A stretch of DNA of 64,000 nucleotides from Hormoscilla sp. GUM202 (GTDB lineage Bacteria; Cyanobacteriota; Cyanobacteriia; Cyanobacteriales; Desertifilaceae), in contig RFFC02000014.1 of the NCBI GenBank assembly GCA_005518205.2, forward strand, positions 1 through 64,000, written 5' to 3'. Positions 47,461 to 55,814 of this stretch are shown here, one piece after another; within the stretch, counting starts at the first letter, position 1; each line of letters begins with the position of its first letter. The position numbers were made by a program, and so were the translations under genes. Under the pieces are notes generated by a model that did not search any database, was not told the origin of the DNA, and saw only the letters and a list, made by a program, of their open reading frames with translations.

Positions 47461-48522
47461 ATGAATCAACAGATTCTCGACTTAGCTTCATCCTATCTCC
47501 AAGCAGCAGTGGCACCCCAGGCAGGGGCGATCGATCGAGACCCGGTGGCCCTCAAAGCAGCCTTGACAGGACTGGGCGATCGCTCATTACTAGGTTTGAT
47601 GGTGCCCCAGGACTGGTCCGGTCCGGAAGTTGACATCGGGACCTATCGTGCTTTTATGCAGCTTGTAGCCAGATATTCCGGTGCCTTAGCTTTCCTGCAA
47701 ACCCAGCACCAGAGTGCGGCCCGCAGGATCGCCAGTAGTGACAATGAGGCTCTCAAGAGCGCATATCTACCTTATATGAGTAATGGTGAGGTATTATTAG
47801 GTGTCGGCTTTTCCCAACTGCGGCGTCCCGGCCCTCCCCTAGTGAAAGCCTTACCAGTAGAGGGCGGGTATCAGATCGATGGCTTGGTTCCCTGGATAAC
47901 GGGTTTTGGCTTGTTTCAGGAGTTTACGATCGGAGCGACTTTACCTGACGGTAGGGCCCTGTTCGGTCTCGTGCCTTTGAGAAAAACCTCAAACATTGCT
48001 TTCTCAGAGCCAATGGAACTGGTAGCAATGACCTCAACTAACACTGTCAGGGCTACTTTCAGGAACTGGTTCCTACCCCAGCAGCAAGTGATCTCCATCA
48101 AGCCTGCAGGCTGGTACCGGGAAAATGATAAAAAAAATGTCCTCCACCACAGTTTGTTTCCCCTGGGATGCGCTAGAGCCGGTCTGGATATCGTCGAAAA
48201 TACGGCTAAGGTCAAAAACTTGCCTTTTATTGGCGATGCCTTGATATCCTTAAATCGAGAACTCACTAACTGCGATCGTGCTATTATGGCAGCCGGTCCC
48301 CAGGACTCCTTTGACGATCGCCTGGAACTGAGGGCGTGGGCGATCGACCTAGCAGTCCGTTGTGCCCATGCTGCTGTGGCGGTTTCCAGCGGTGCGGCGA
48401 ACTACTCCGACCATCCAGCCCAGCGAGTCTACCGGGAAGCTATGGTCTACACGGTCTTCGGTCAAACCACAGCCGTGATGGAGGCGACCCTGGCCCGGTT
48501 GATAAGTAAGAATGCCCAGTAG
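47461..48522 (+). CDS. Acyl-CoA dehydrogenase-like flavoprotein
   Basis: This 353-residue protein of the acyl-CoA dehydrogenase superfamily (FAD-dependent oxidation at carbons 2-3 of thioesters, or related flavin monooxygenases) has an N-terminal helical domain LMVPQDWSGPEVDIGTYRAF, then LAFLQTQHQSAARRIA. The beta domain has GVGFSQLRRPGPPLVKALPV, GYQIDGLVPWITGFGLFQ, and a C-terminal helical domain. It is shorter than typical members (about 380). No catalytic Glu can be fixed by eye, so the substrate is unknown. The IS630 element ends ten bases before ATG, and no ribosome binding site is visible, so expression may be altered. Confidence 0.8.
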   Translation: MNQQILDLASSYLQAAVAPQAGAIDRDPVALKAALTGLGDRSLLGLMVPQDWSGPEVDIGTYRAFMQLVARYSGALAFLQTQHQSAARRIASSDNEALKSAYLPYMSNGEVLLGVGFSQLRRPGPPLVKALPVEGGYQIDGLVPWITGFGLFQEFTIGATLPDGRALFGLVPLRKTSNIAFSEPMELVAMTSTNTVRATFRNWFLPQQQVISIKPAGWYRENDKKNVLHHSLFPLGCARAGLDIVENTAKVKNLPFIGDALISLNRELTNCDRAIMAAGPQDSFDDRLELRAWAIDLAVRCAHAAVAVSSGAANYSDHPAQRVYREAMVYTVFGQTTAVMEATLARLISKNAQ

Positions 48523-48779
48523 GACCGCTCACCAGATGCTACCGGTAGTCTATTTAACAAGTAATGATTCCCCAAATAGGCCATAACCATAATGGATGAT
48601 TCGTGGATAATAACGGATGAGTCGTTAGTGGGAAAGGAAGAGTCGTTAGCGGGAAAAGAAGAGTCGAGTCGCGAACAAGAACGGACCGTGATTGTGCAAC
48701 AGCTACTCCCTACTCCCTACTTATTGCTGGACAGCAAATCATAACATCTTTATGACTACCGAAGTATAATTGACGCAAG
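48523..48779. other. Intergenic region with short tandem repeats
   Basis: GAGTCGTTAGTGGGAAAGGA and GAGTCGTTAGCGGGAAAAGA are adjacent near 48620-48660. A 50-codon frame over them (from ATG 48592) has no other support. The panE-like promoter should lie near 48740-48780. Confidence 0.4.
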
Positions 48780-49748
48780 ATGAAAGAGACTTCTCCATCA
48801 AGGCCCGATCGCAGTTATGCCATCCTGGGGACTGGTGCCCTGGGAGGGTTCTACGGCAGTCGCCTGCAACGGGCTGGTCTGGATGTCCATTTTCTGGTAA
48901 ACAGTGATTACCAGCAGGTGTGTCAATCTGGGTTAGTGGTGGAATCAGTGGAAGGCGACTTTACCCTCAACCCCGTAAAGGCATATCAGGATGTCCGGCA
49001 GATGCCGCCTTGCGATGTAGTGGTGGTTACCCTGAAGACAACTAACAACCACCTTCTGCCCCAGTTGCTGCCGCCGGTACTCAAAGACTCAGGGGTGGTC
49101 CTGATACTCCAAAATGGATTGGGCGTGGAAGCGGAAGTCGCCAAAATAGTCGGGGACGATCGAGTAATGGGGGGTGTTTGTTATATCGGTTCCAATAAGG
49201 TGGGACCAGGACATATCCGCCACCTGGGCTATGGGGAGATATCCCTGGGTGACTACGGCCCTGACTATCAACCCCAGGGGATAACCAAACGGATGGTTCA
49301 AATTGCTGGAGACTGGGAACGGGCCGGGATAACGATCGAGATGGCGACAGATCTATTGCTAGTCCGGTGGCGGAAATTAGTCTGGAATATCCCGTTCAAT
49401 GGATTATCGGTGGTGCTGGACGCCAGAACAGATGAGATGATGGCATCTTTGGAGATACGGAATTTAGTTGAGCAGTTGATGCGGGAGGTGGTTGCCGGCG
49501 CAGAGCGGTATATCCCGAACAGCTTCATCGACAAAATGCTGTACCACACAGAGAAAATAAACCCTTACAACACCAGCATGAAACTAGACTACGATCGAGG
49601 CAAGCCACTGGAAGTCGAAGCAATCTTTGGCAACCCCTTACGGGCGGCCACCAGTGCCGGTGCTGATTGGCCCCGGATCGCCATGCTGTACCAGCAGTTG
49701 CAGTTCCTCAATGCAAAAAAAATGGCAGAAATCGCAAAATTTACGTAA
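48780..49748 (+). CDS. panE: 2-dehydropantoate 2-reductase family protein
   Basis: This 322-residue NADPH-dependent ketopantoate reductase family protein reduces 2-dehydropantoate to pantoate in vitamin B5 and CoA synthesis. The N-terminal Rossmann motif is YAILGTGALGGFYGSRLQRAG. VVVTLKTTNNHLLPQLLPP and LILQNGLGVEAEVAKIVG follow. The catalytic Lys lies in LLVRWRKLVWNIPFNGLSVV, and the C-terminal domain has a KLDYDRGKPLEVEAIFGNPL end. Paralogues of this family are common, so the gene symbol is tentative. It ends 52 bases before ssrA. Confidence 0.85.
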   Translation: MKETSPSRPDRSYAILGTGALGGFYGSRLQRAGLDVHFLVNSDYQQVCQSGLVVESVEGDFTLNPVKAYQDVRQMPPCDVVVVTLKTTNNHLLPQLLPPVLKDSGVVLILQNGLGVEAEVAKIVGDDRVMGGVCYIGSNKVGPGHIRHLGYGEISLGDYGPDYQPQGITKRMVQIAGDWERAGITIEMATDLLLVRWRKLVWNIPFNGLSVVLDARTDEMMASLEIRNLVEQLMREVVAGAERYIPNSFIDKMLYHTEKINPYNTSMKLDYDRGKPLEVEAIFGNPLRAATSAGADWPRIAMLYQQLQFLNAKKMAEIAKFT

Positions 49749-49800
49749 TTACCCCTTGACAGTTGCAAAGATATAAGCCAGAATGGGAAATGTAAGACAT

Positions 49801-50185
49801 GGGGCTGCAATGGTTTCGACGTGTTAGCGAAAACTGCTCCGTGATTCAGGTCGAGAGTGGGTCTCCTCTCGTAAATATCGGCTCAAACAAAAATGTAACT
49901 GCGAACAACATTGTTCCTTTTGCTCGTAAAGCAGCTGCGGTTGCCTAAAAACCTCATATAGGTTCGAGCGTCTGTAGTTTGACTCCGTTAAGGACTGCGG
50001 ACAAAACCCCAACGGATGCGCTAGTCAGTTGTCTCTGGTAGACTAACTAGCAAAGAACTCACCAGAGCATCCTGTCATCCGGGATAATGGATGGTTCCCG
50101 CCCCGAGGGTTAGAAGGGCTAAGCCTGTGAACGATCGGAAAGTCAATAACTGATGCGGACGGCAGTTCGATTCTGCCCAGCTCCA
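49801..50185 (+). ncRNA. ssrA: Transfer-messenger RNA (tmRNA)
   Basis: The 5' end GGGGCTGCAATGGTTTCGAC and the 3' end (GCAGTTCGATTCTGCCCAGC, then TCCA) form the tRNA-Ala-like half, with a T-loop TTCGATT and the acceptor pairing GGGGCTG/CAGCTCC. The tag frame at 49901-49948 encodes ANNIVPFARKAAAVA and a TAA stop, the cyanobacterial tag form. The CCA is not encoded right after the discriminator A. tmRNA rescues stalled ribosomes with SmpB and marks the products for proteolysis. A one-piece tmRNA gene is seen. Confidence 0.97.
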
Positions 50186-50636
50186 CTTAATTGAGTTCGA
50201 TATCAAATACCCCTAGCTGTTCGCCCCAGCTGGGGGTATTTGTTTTGCCGAACCGTTCTTAGTAAGCACTTTAGTGCTTTCCTGCTGCGGTCATATTCAC
50301 AGAAACCCGGTTTTTTGGAAAAACCGGGTTTCTTAATTCTGGGGATGAACCCGGTAGGCGCGATCGCATTTATCGGGGCAAGGGAGGCCAAGTTGGGGGG
50401 ATTTTGGCGGGGTTCTGGCAAATTACTGGCAACTGGCTGACTAGCGAATAAAGTGTTAACCATTACTGATGGTTCTGAGCACTTTAGGAATGCCATTGAT
50501 TGGTGAGCTAATCTTCAACTCTCCTCCTACCGAATCTTCAGGGGGGTTGGCGATCGCCCACTCATCCCGGACAAAGCAAAGTGTACCAGACTGGGTTGGT
50601 CCTTGACCACCCATGTCAACCATTTCCCTCGTCTCC
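50186..50636. repeat. Intergenic region after ssrA with hairpins
   Basis: CCCCTAGCTGTTCGCCCCAG/CTGGGGG at about 50210-50237 with T-run (TTTGTTTT) is a probable ssrA terminator. AAGCACTTTAGTGCTT at 50265-50280 is a single copy of the palindrome in the 37533/40942 array. AGAAACCCGGTTTTTT and AAAAACCGGGTTTCTTAATT at 50301-50339 belong to the AAACCCGG family. No gene is supported in the remainder. Confidence 0.65.
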
Positions 50637-50720
50637 CTACAGACGCAGCGCCATGTCAGCGTACTCTTCTGGGATAAACCATTTGGCGACCACATTGGCA
50701 TCCACAACATAGCGACTCAT
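50637..50720 (-). pseudogene. vapC: VapC-type PIN-domain toxin, truncated by an early stop
   Basis: The start MSRYVVDANVVAKWFIPEEY is a typical PIN-domain N-terminus with the first catalytic Asp. ATG overlaps the antitoxin stop by four bases (ATGA at 50717-50720), as is usual for vapBC. TAG follows after 27 codons, and no PIN continuation is seen in any frame downstream, so the toxin is dead. Confidence 0.8.
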
Positions 50721-50947
50721 AATTCTCGTTCCTCGCGCTGGAGTACGCCACTGTCACTGTGCTTGCGTCCCGCTAACTGCTGCCGAATTTGCAAAACCAC
50801 TGCCAAGGGATCGACAACCTCTTCGGAAACCCCCTGCTCTAAAATAGATTTTAATTCCTCCTCCAGAGAATAACCATGTCGCTGAGCGCGAGCTTTCAAT
50901 TTCTCGATCGCGATCGGATTCAAGTCTGGCAGCACCAGTTGAGTCAT
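50717..50947 (-). CDS. vapB: FitA/VapB-type antitoxin
   Basis: This 76-residue protein starts at ATG 50947 with GGGAGGG upstream. MTQLVLPDLNPIAIEKLKAR, then AQRHGYSLEEELKSILEQGV, matches the ribbon-helix-helix N-terminus of FitA-like antitoxins (beta strand then two helices). The C-terminal part should bind and neutralise a PIN toxin, here truncated. The RHH dimer would also bind its own promoter. It may now be an orphan regulator. Confidence 0.85.
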   Translation of the reverse strand: MTQLVLPDLNPIAIEKLKARAQRHGYSLEEELKSILEQGVSEEVVDPLAVVLQIRQQLAGRKHSDSGVLQREEREL

Positions 50948-51006
50948 AGCTAACCCTCCCCAATATACTTTAATCTTATTATAGCCCCGATCGCCCCGAT
51001 CGTTTA

Positions 51007-51066
51007 CCGATCCACCCACCCATGTCGTTGCCTGCTGGCGAACGACAGGGTGGGTGAAGAGGAAAC
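51007..51066. repeat. CGTTTCC-family palindrome, third copy
   Basis: CCACCCACCCATGTCGTTG and GAACGACAGGGTGGGTGAAG pair as an imperfect stem, followed by AGGAAACGAC. It resembles the elements at 43529 and 44390 but has lost one GTTTCC arm. Confidence 0.6.
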
Positions 51067-51115
51067 GACTCTCTCATAATGGTCCGATCTGCAGAGGCGC
51101 GATCGCGATCTTTCT

Positions 51116-51430
51116 TTAAAAGTCCTTCCACGCATCATCCTCCTCTGGCGACAACCAATCTTTTCCCAAAGACGACTCGCTGAGAATGGCATTGGCAAAC
51201 TTTCCTGGATTTCTTACCATTAACTGCTTGTCAAATTCCCGCCAAACCATTTCAACAGTATGTCGCATTTTATCCAAAATTGCTTCTGGCAATTGGTCGA
51301 TCGACTCAATTATTTCCGATTTTGACTGCATCTTCATCTCCTGCACAATCTCGCTGGATTTGAACTGCGTCCAAATTCGCTCTGGTAACTGTTCCATCTC
51401 CAGCTTGAAGTAATATCTTTTCCATTCCAT
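51116..51430 (-). CDS. Small antitoxin-like protein
   Basis: This 104-residue protein has GGAGG nine bases before ATG. The C-terminal end SSLGKDWLSPEEDDAWKDF resembles antitoxin tails common in cyanobacteria (KDW..PEED.AW..L). The N-terminal two thirds are helical (ESIDQLPEAILDKMRHTVEM). No toxin partner follows, so it is an orphan or its partner is lost. It lies 42 bases after the helicase gene on the same strand. Confidence 0.55.
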   Translation of the reverse strand: MEWKRYYFKLEMEQLPERIWTQFKSSEIVQEMKMQSKSEIIESIDQLPEAILDKMRHTVEMVWREFDKQLMVRNPGKFANAILSESSLGKDWLSPEEDDAWKDF

Positions 51431-51471
51431 TGTTTACCTCCTTTGACCGGGGACACCGACGATCCCACGTA

Positions 51472-54400
51472 TTATTCATCTCGAGCTAGAATCAAGTTGA
51501 GCACGTTCAACTCATGGGAATTCAGCAATTGTTTATCTGTAAACAACTTATTCCTGATTTCATTTAAACTATAGCTCCTGAACACCACAAATGGAAATTT
51601 TTCATAATTATACCCGATCGGCAACATGTTGTCCGCTGGGTACAGCGATCGCACGTACAGAGATAGCAGTTCCCGAAATGTCTTTCCTTCTGGTTCCTCT
51701 ATCCCCTTGGCAAAATAATCGCCCATTGCTTCGCTGCTAATAAATGTCAGCAGCGGTAAGGCATAATATTGATCGGTACGCACCGAGTTCTGCTCGTATC
51801 GCTGTGTCCTGTTTTCCCTTCCTTCCAGGAGTTTGTTGACTAGCTCGATCGCCCCTCGGGTGGCCGATCGCAGACTCTCTGGATAATGACTACTTTTACT
51901 GACCTTACGGAGTTTGTCTAAAAATTCATCATCGGCGTCATGCTTGAATATTTGCTCTAGACGGATCTCATAGTTCTCTTGGAGATTTTTATCCTTCAGG
52001 GAGACCAGCAACAGACTGCCACTAATATGTCCTGCTTCTAGATTACCAAATTTCAGCAGTCCATCAAACCCTTTACTTGCCAATTTCTCAAAACTTTTCC
52101 CCAATGACTCCCGCACCGATAGATAGTTAACCGTATTAGGGCTACCAGATTTTTCGGCATCAGTCAAGGTAATTCTTGCCCGGGCCAGCAGTTGCCTTAA
52201 ACTCCCATGTACTTCCAGCAACAGTGTATCAGTGCGGCGGCGGATATGTTCCCTCTTTAATTCCCCTATGAGGGCCGCCATACTCCCCGAAAATGTGTCC
52301 CCCGCTGCAAATACTGACTTCCCCCCGATCGGGATCATCATATAATCTTCTTTGCCGATCTTTCCGGCACCTGCGATCCGGGTCATCACTGCTGTTTTCA
52401 AGATCAGCAGGATGTTCGCTAAACTTAATTTGCTCTCCCGTAATTCTTTCTCGGGTTCTTCGCCGTAGTAAATTGCTTGTTCGTAAAGGTAAAAGGTCAG
52501 GTATTTGTCTTCTCCATCCAGGGTTATCTTTACTTTTGCTCCATTTTCCCAGTATTCTCCCCGACCGCGATAAATTACCTGGATCGCTTCCATCAGGTTC
52601 CTTTCAATTTGAAACCGAGGAATGTCTACCAGGATATGCTTGGTCTTGGGAAAGGATAGTCCTCGACTCGCTGAGGAGGTCATGAAGATTACTTTCACGT
52701 CATTCTTGTGCTTTTGCAGTTCCTGTCTATAGGACTCGGAAATGTTGGAGTGAATTTCTAGGTAATCTGCTTTTTCCTCGAATTTTCCTCGATCTTCTTT
52801 GAGTTTCTCGGTCAGGTTCTTTAACCGCTGCTTGTCCTGGATGTAGACAATTATCTGTCCTGCGTCCGGTCTATTCAGCAACTCATTCAAGTCTGCGCTA
52901 ATCTCTGTTTGCACCCGATCGACCACATTAGATTTGTCATATAGTTCCGACTCCTTAAATTTACTGGACTCGATGAATACTTTGTAGATAATATCCAAAC
53001 TTCGGGCCGGATAGGAGTTGGCATTAATCAATGTTGCGGGCGATCGCCCATATTTAAACGGTTTCACGGAGAGGGGATCGCATTCTTCATCTGATGCCGG
53101 TCGGAAAAAGATTTTGTCCGGTGCCACATCCCCATTGTCCATATGCTGAAGGATCACCTCTGAATTGACGATCGAGGCATCGGCAACTATAATTTTAGTA
53201 TTAAAGCCATGGGTACCATCCATTAACTCATAGTCTCGGGCCAGTTTACTAATGCCCCTGAAGAACTCGACCCCACTGTCGTCTCCGGTAATTTCATCAA
53301 TCATGATGAACATGTGCTTTATCCGCTGGGAGATTGCTTGCATCTTGGCGGGAATAACGAATCCTTCTCTCTCATTATAAACCGTCCTAAAGATTTTATT
53401 GAAATGTTCCAGAGTATCTTTCCCATGGGCGGTTTTCTTAAAAGACTGTACGGAAACTGTGGCGATAATGTTATTGGAAATGCCACGTTCCACCATTGTC
53501 CCGATCGCATCACAAACACTAGATAAGACTCCCCGAGTTCTCTGACCGCCATCTTGAATTAAGTCCTCCGTTGTCCGCCTGAGTCGCTGCTGGTATTGTT
53601 GCCGACGCCTCAGAATCATATCGCTATCTAAAAAATGGACTCCTTTTTCGCTAAATTCTCCCTGCCTTAAATTAGTCTGGTATTGCACCGTGCAACGTCC
53701 CATGTTAGACTTGATGATGTCAGCATTGCTGTTGATGCAAAACAGGCGATCGTCACACAACCGGTCTCTTTCCTTGTCCTCGAACTTATCGATGATATCT
53801 CGGTTAACTTGGATGCGGGGACTGATATATAAGAACAAAAATCCCTCATCCATATGCTGCTTGAGAAATTCCACAATGGCCGTGGTCTTGCCAATACCGG
53901 GATTTCCCGTTAAAAACAGATAGTTTTCCTTAGCAATTAAAGCTTTTTCGATCAAAGCAGCGTGGGCATCTCGCAAATTCATCGTTCCCGTTAATCCCAC
54001 TTGGGCCATTAACTTTGGCGGGACGTTGGCAATGGAATTGAAAACAGTAATCTTTTCCTGGTGAGTGATGCGAGTCACTCCGTTCCCTGATGCCGAAGAC
54101 AGGTCCTGCATGAATTTCCGGCCATTGATAAAACTCTTGGCCGCATTCCGCGAAATCGTTCTCCAAACAATATCCCGCGCGTCGTCGATCGCCCGTTCCT
54201 TATCCTCCTTCTTGTAGATGTCGGCGCAAGTTCGTAAAATATCGATTTGAGGGGGATGCAAGGACATGGCGCTGACTCCCCGATCGCTGTAACCGAACAC
54301 TTGCAAAGTAAGGCGGAGGTCCGTTGCTGGCAGAATCTTAGCAGACAGCAAAAACTGATAGAAGCTGTAAGCATAACTCCCCGCTTGAATCAATTTCGCA

Positions 54401-55116
54401 CTTTCTTTATCCTTAGTTTTGAAAGCGGTGAAATATCGGACCAAGTCCGGGGAAAACTTGAAGTCCAGGTCTCCCGTATCGATACTCAGTTGCGAGAACA
54501 CGCTTTTCGATCGCAAATATTTGATCTCCCGCAGCAGGTATCGCCGTAAAATCTCCACATCATCCAGATCTTTAATATCTTCTGCGGACTTCACTGAGAA
54601 CACGGACAAATCTACCGAGAGGATCCGGAACTTTTTGCGGTGACGCAATAGCATCAGGGTATCAGCTTTGAGAAATTCTCCTTTTTGCTGGTAGCGACCA
54701 ATATCTACCTTAACATTACCCAACTGAGACAAAAGCGAGTGACATCCTTCTTCCTCACTTTGGGGATGAGTCCCCACACTGTTTTCACCGCGAAAATTGC
54801 ACTGGAAATAGATAATCTCCAGCTTGTTTAAGTCCCATTTCGCCGCTTCCAGGTATTCCCGGAAGAAGTTGAGACCGCAAAGAAACCCTTTTTGCAGGAA
54901 AAATAAACTCCATTTGCCGATCGTCTTGCGATCGGACTCATCCACCACCCTCGCCCGATCGACTATCCGCCGATGCATCTTGAGGAAGTGCAACTCTTGC
55001 AGGTCTCGTTCAAATAATGTACCGAAGTTGTTCTTCAGATTCTTTTCGCGAATATAGGCGAGGATCCCAATGTTGAACCCTACCTCGAACAAGCGTCCCA
55101 AATCTTCTGCGATCAT
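51472..55116 (-). CDS. Large superfamily 2-type helicase/ATPase in an accessory island
   Basis: This 1214-residue protein carries a Walker A (FLTGNPGIGKTTAIVEFLK) near residue 400, a DExx-like box (FIMIDEITGDDSGVEF) near 604, a motif-V-like TSSASRGLSFPKTKHILVDI near 815 and a motif-VI-like EAIQVIYRGRG near 850. It is therefore a nucleic-acid-dependent ATPase of SF2 type with a 390-residue N-terminal extension and a 350-residue C-terminal extension that I do not recognise. No nuclease motif or signal peptide is seen. It is the downstream gene of a minus-strand unit that starts with the 1012-residue protein, with small antitoxin-like genes between and after. A role in defence against foreign nucleic acid is a guess from context. 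Confidence 0.7.
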   Translation of the reverse strand: MIAEDLGRLFEVGFNIGILAYIREKNLKNNFGTLFERDLQELHFLKMHRRIVDRARVVDESDRKTIGKWSLFFLQKGFLCGLNFFREYLEAAKWDLNKLEIIYFQCNFRGENSVGTHPQSEEEGCHSLLSQLGNVKVDIGRYQQKGEFLKADTLMLLRHRKKFRILSVDLSVFSVKSAEDIKDLDDVEILRRYLLREIKYLRSKSVFSQLSIDTGDLDFKFSPDLVRYFTAFKTKDKESAKLIQAGSYAYSFYQFLLSAKILPATDLRLTLQVFGYSDRGVSAMSLHPPQIDILRTCADIYKKEDKERAIDDARDIVWRTISRNAAKSFINGRKFMQDLSSASGNGVTRITHQEKITVFNSIANVPPKLMAQVGLTGTMNLRDAHAALIEKALIAKENYLFLTGNPGIGKTTAIVEFLKQHMDEGFLFLYISPRIQVNRDIIDKFEDKERDRLCDDRLFCINSNADIIKSNMGRCTVQYQTNLRQGEFSEKGVHFLDSDMILRRRQQYQQRLRRTTEDLIQDGGQRTRGVLSSVCDAIGTMVERGISNNIIATVSVQSFKKTAHGKDTLEHFNKIFRTVYNEREGFVIPAKMQAISQRIKHMFIMIDEITGDDSGVEFFRGISKLARDYELMDGTHGFNTKIIVADASIVNSEVILQHMDNGDVAPDKIFFRPASDEECDPLSVKPFKYGRSPATLINANSYPARSLDIIYKVFIESSKFKESELYDKSNVVDRVQTEISADLNELLNRPDAGQIIVYIQDKQRLKNLTEKLKEDRGKFEEKADYLEIHSNISESYRQELQKHKNDVKVIFMTSSASRGLSFPKTKHILVDIPRFQIERNLMEAIQVIYRGRGEYWENGAKVKITLDGEDKYLTFYLYEQAIYYGEEPEKELRESKLSLANILLILKTAVMTRIAGAGKIGKEDYMMIPIGGKSVFAAGDTFSGSMAALIGELKREHIRRRTDTLLLEVHGSLRQLLARARITLTDAEKSGSPNTVNYLSVRESLGKSFEKLASKGFDGLLKFGNLEAGHISGSLLLVSLKDKNLQENYEIRLEQIFKHDADDEFLDKLRKVSKSSHYPESLRSATRGAIELVNKLLEGRENRTQRYEQNSVRTDQYYALPLLTFISSEAMGDYFAKGIEEPEGKTFRELLSLYVRSLYPADNMLPIGYNYEKFPFVVFRSYSLNEIRNKLFTDKQLLNSHELNVLNLILARDE

Positions 55117-55255
55117 ACTTATCTACCTCCTTCACTTCGCTGTTAGCCCGCCGGGGGTATCCCACCCCCGGCTAATAGCTGAAGTCGGTTGAAACCGACT
55201 AATTACATCTTCAAATTATTCTATCATAATTCCTTAAAGGATGGATAACTCATTT

Positions 55256-55641
55256 TTATTTAAGACTATCAAAGCGAGCTTTTAGTAAAATCATTAGTTG
55301 AGCTAGCTGTTCGTACAGATCTAGTTCAGCTATTTCTGTTTCGCTCAGAGTTGCTTCTCTGTTTTTCTCTAAGAGCGATCGCAAACGCGCCTGCTGAAGA
55401 AACTTTGAACCTGGCAATTTCTTGAGGACTAGGACCATTGATTAAAAAATCAATTACTTCCCCATAAACTGGCGGCACGTCAGTGGGACTAGCAACTGCT
55501 AGAAGCTGCTAGAAGTAACTGCCCAGACTCTCTAGGGTAAATATTGTCTACTAGCCAACTCAGCAAGTCTGGCAGACGATTTTCGAGAGGTTGTAAGCGT
55601 TTAGCCAGTTCATCTGGCACTTGAATTGTTAGTTCAGCCAT
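55256..55641 (-). pseudogene. Frameshifted small cyanobacterial protein (ILLKAR-ending family)
   Basis: The start MAELTIQVPDELAKRLQPLE, then NRLPDLLSWLVDNI, resembles a family of about 115 residues that is frequent in cyanobacteria near toxin-antitoxin loci. After codon 46 the frame is lost. The direct duplication CTGCTAGAAG CTGCTAGAAG (about 55495-55514) explains this: removing ten bases restores VPPVYGEVIDFLINGPSPQE. A second shift near 55395 puts the end (RSLLEKNREATLSETEIAEL, DLYEQLAQLMILLKARF) in a third frame. The gene is dead; the 60-codon frame at 55256-55438 is only its last part. Confidence 0.8.
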
Positions 55642-55814
55642 ATTATATAGTTAAGTTTCTCCTCATTTTCTGTTCGCGGGTATAGTAGTTCTCATCCTTT
55701 GTGCGATCGGAGATCGAAGATCGGATGAATCTCACGAATAGCCCGCGCAGGCGGGCTTTGTTTGTGTCGCCGGACCCTTTAGGGTTCGGGCTGTGGGGTT
55801 CGGGCTGTGGGCTA

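Noticed and set aside
48592..48744. 50-codon frame with ESLxGKEES repeats
   Set aside because: No ribosome binding site, short tandem DNA repeats and no recognisable protein; better explained as intergenic repeat.
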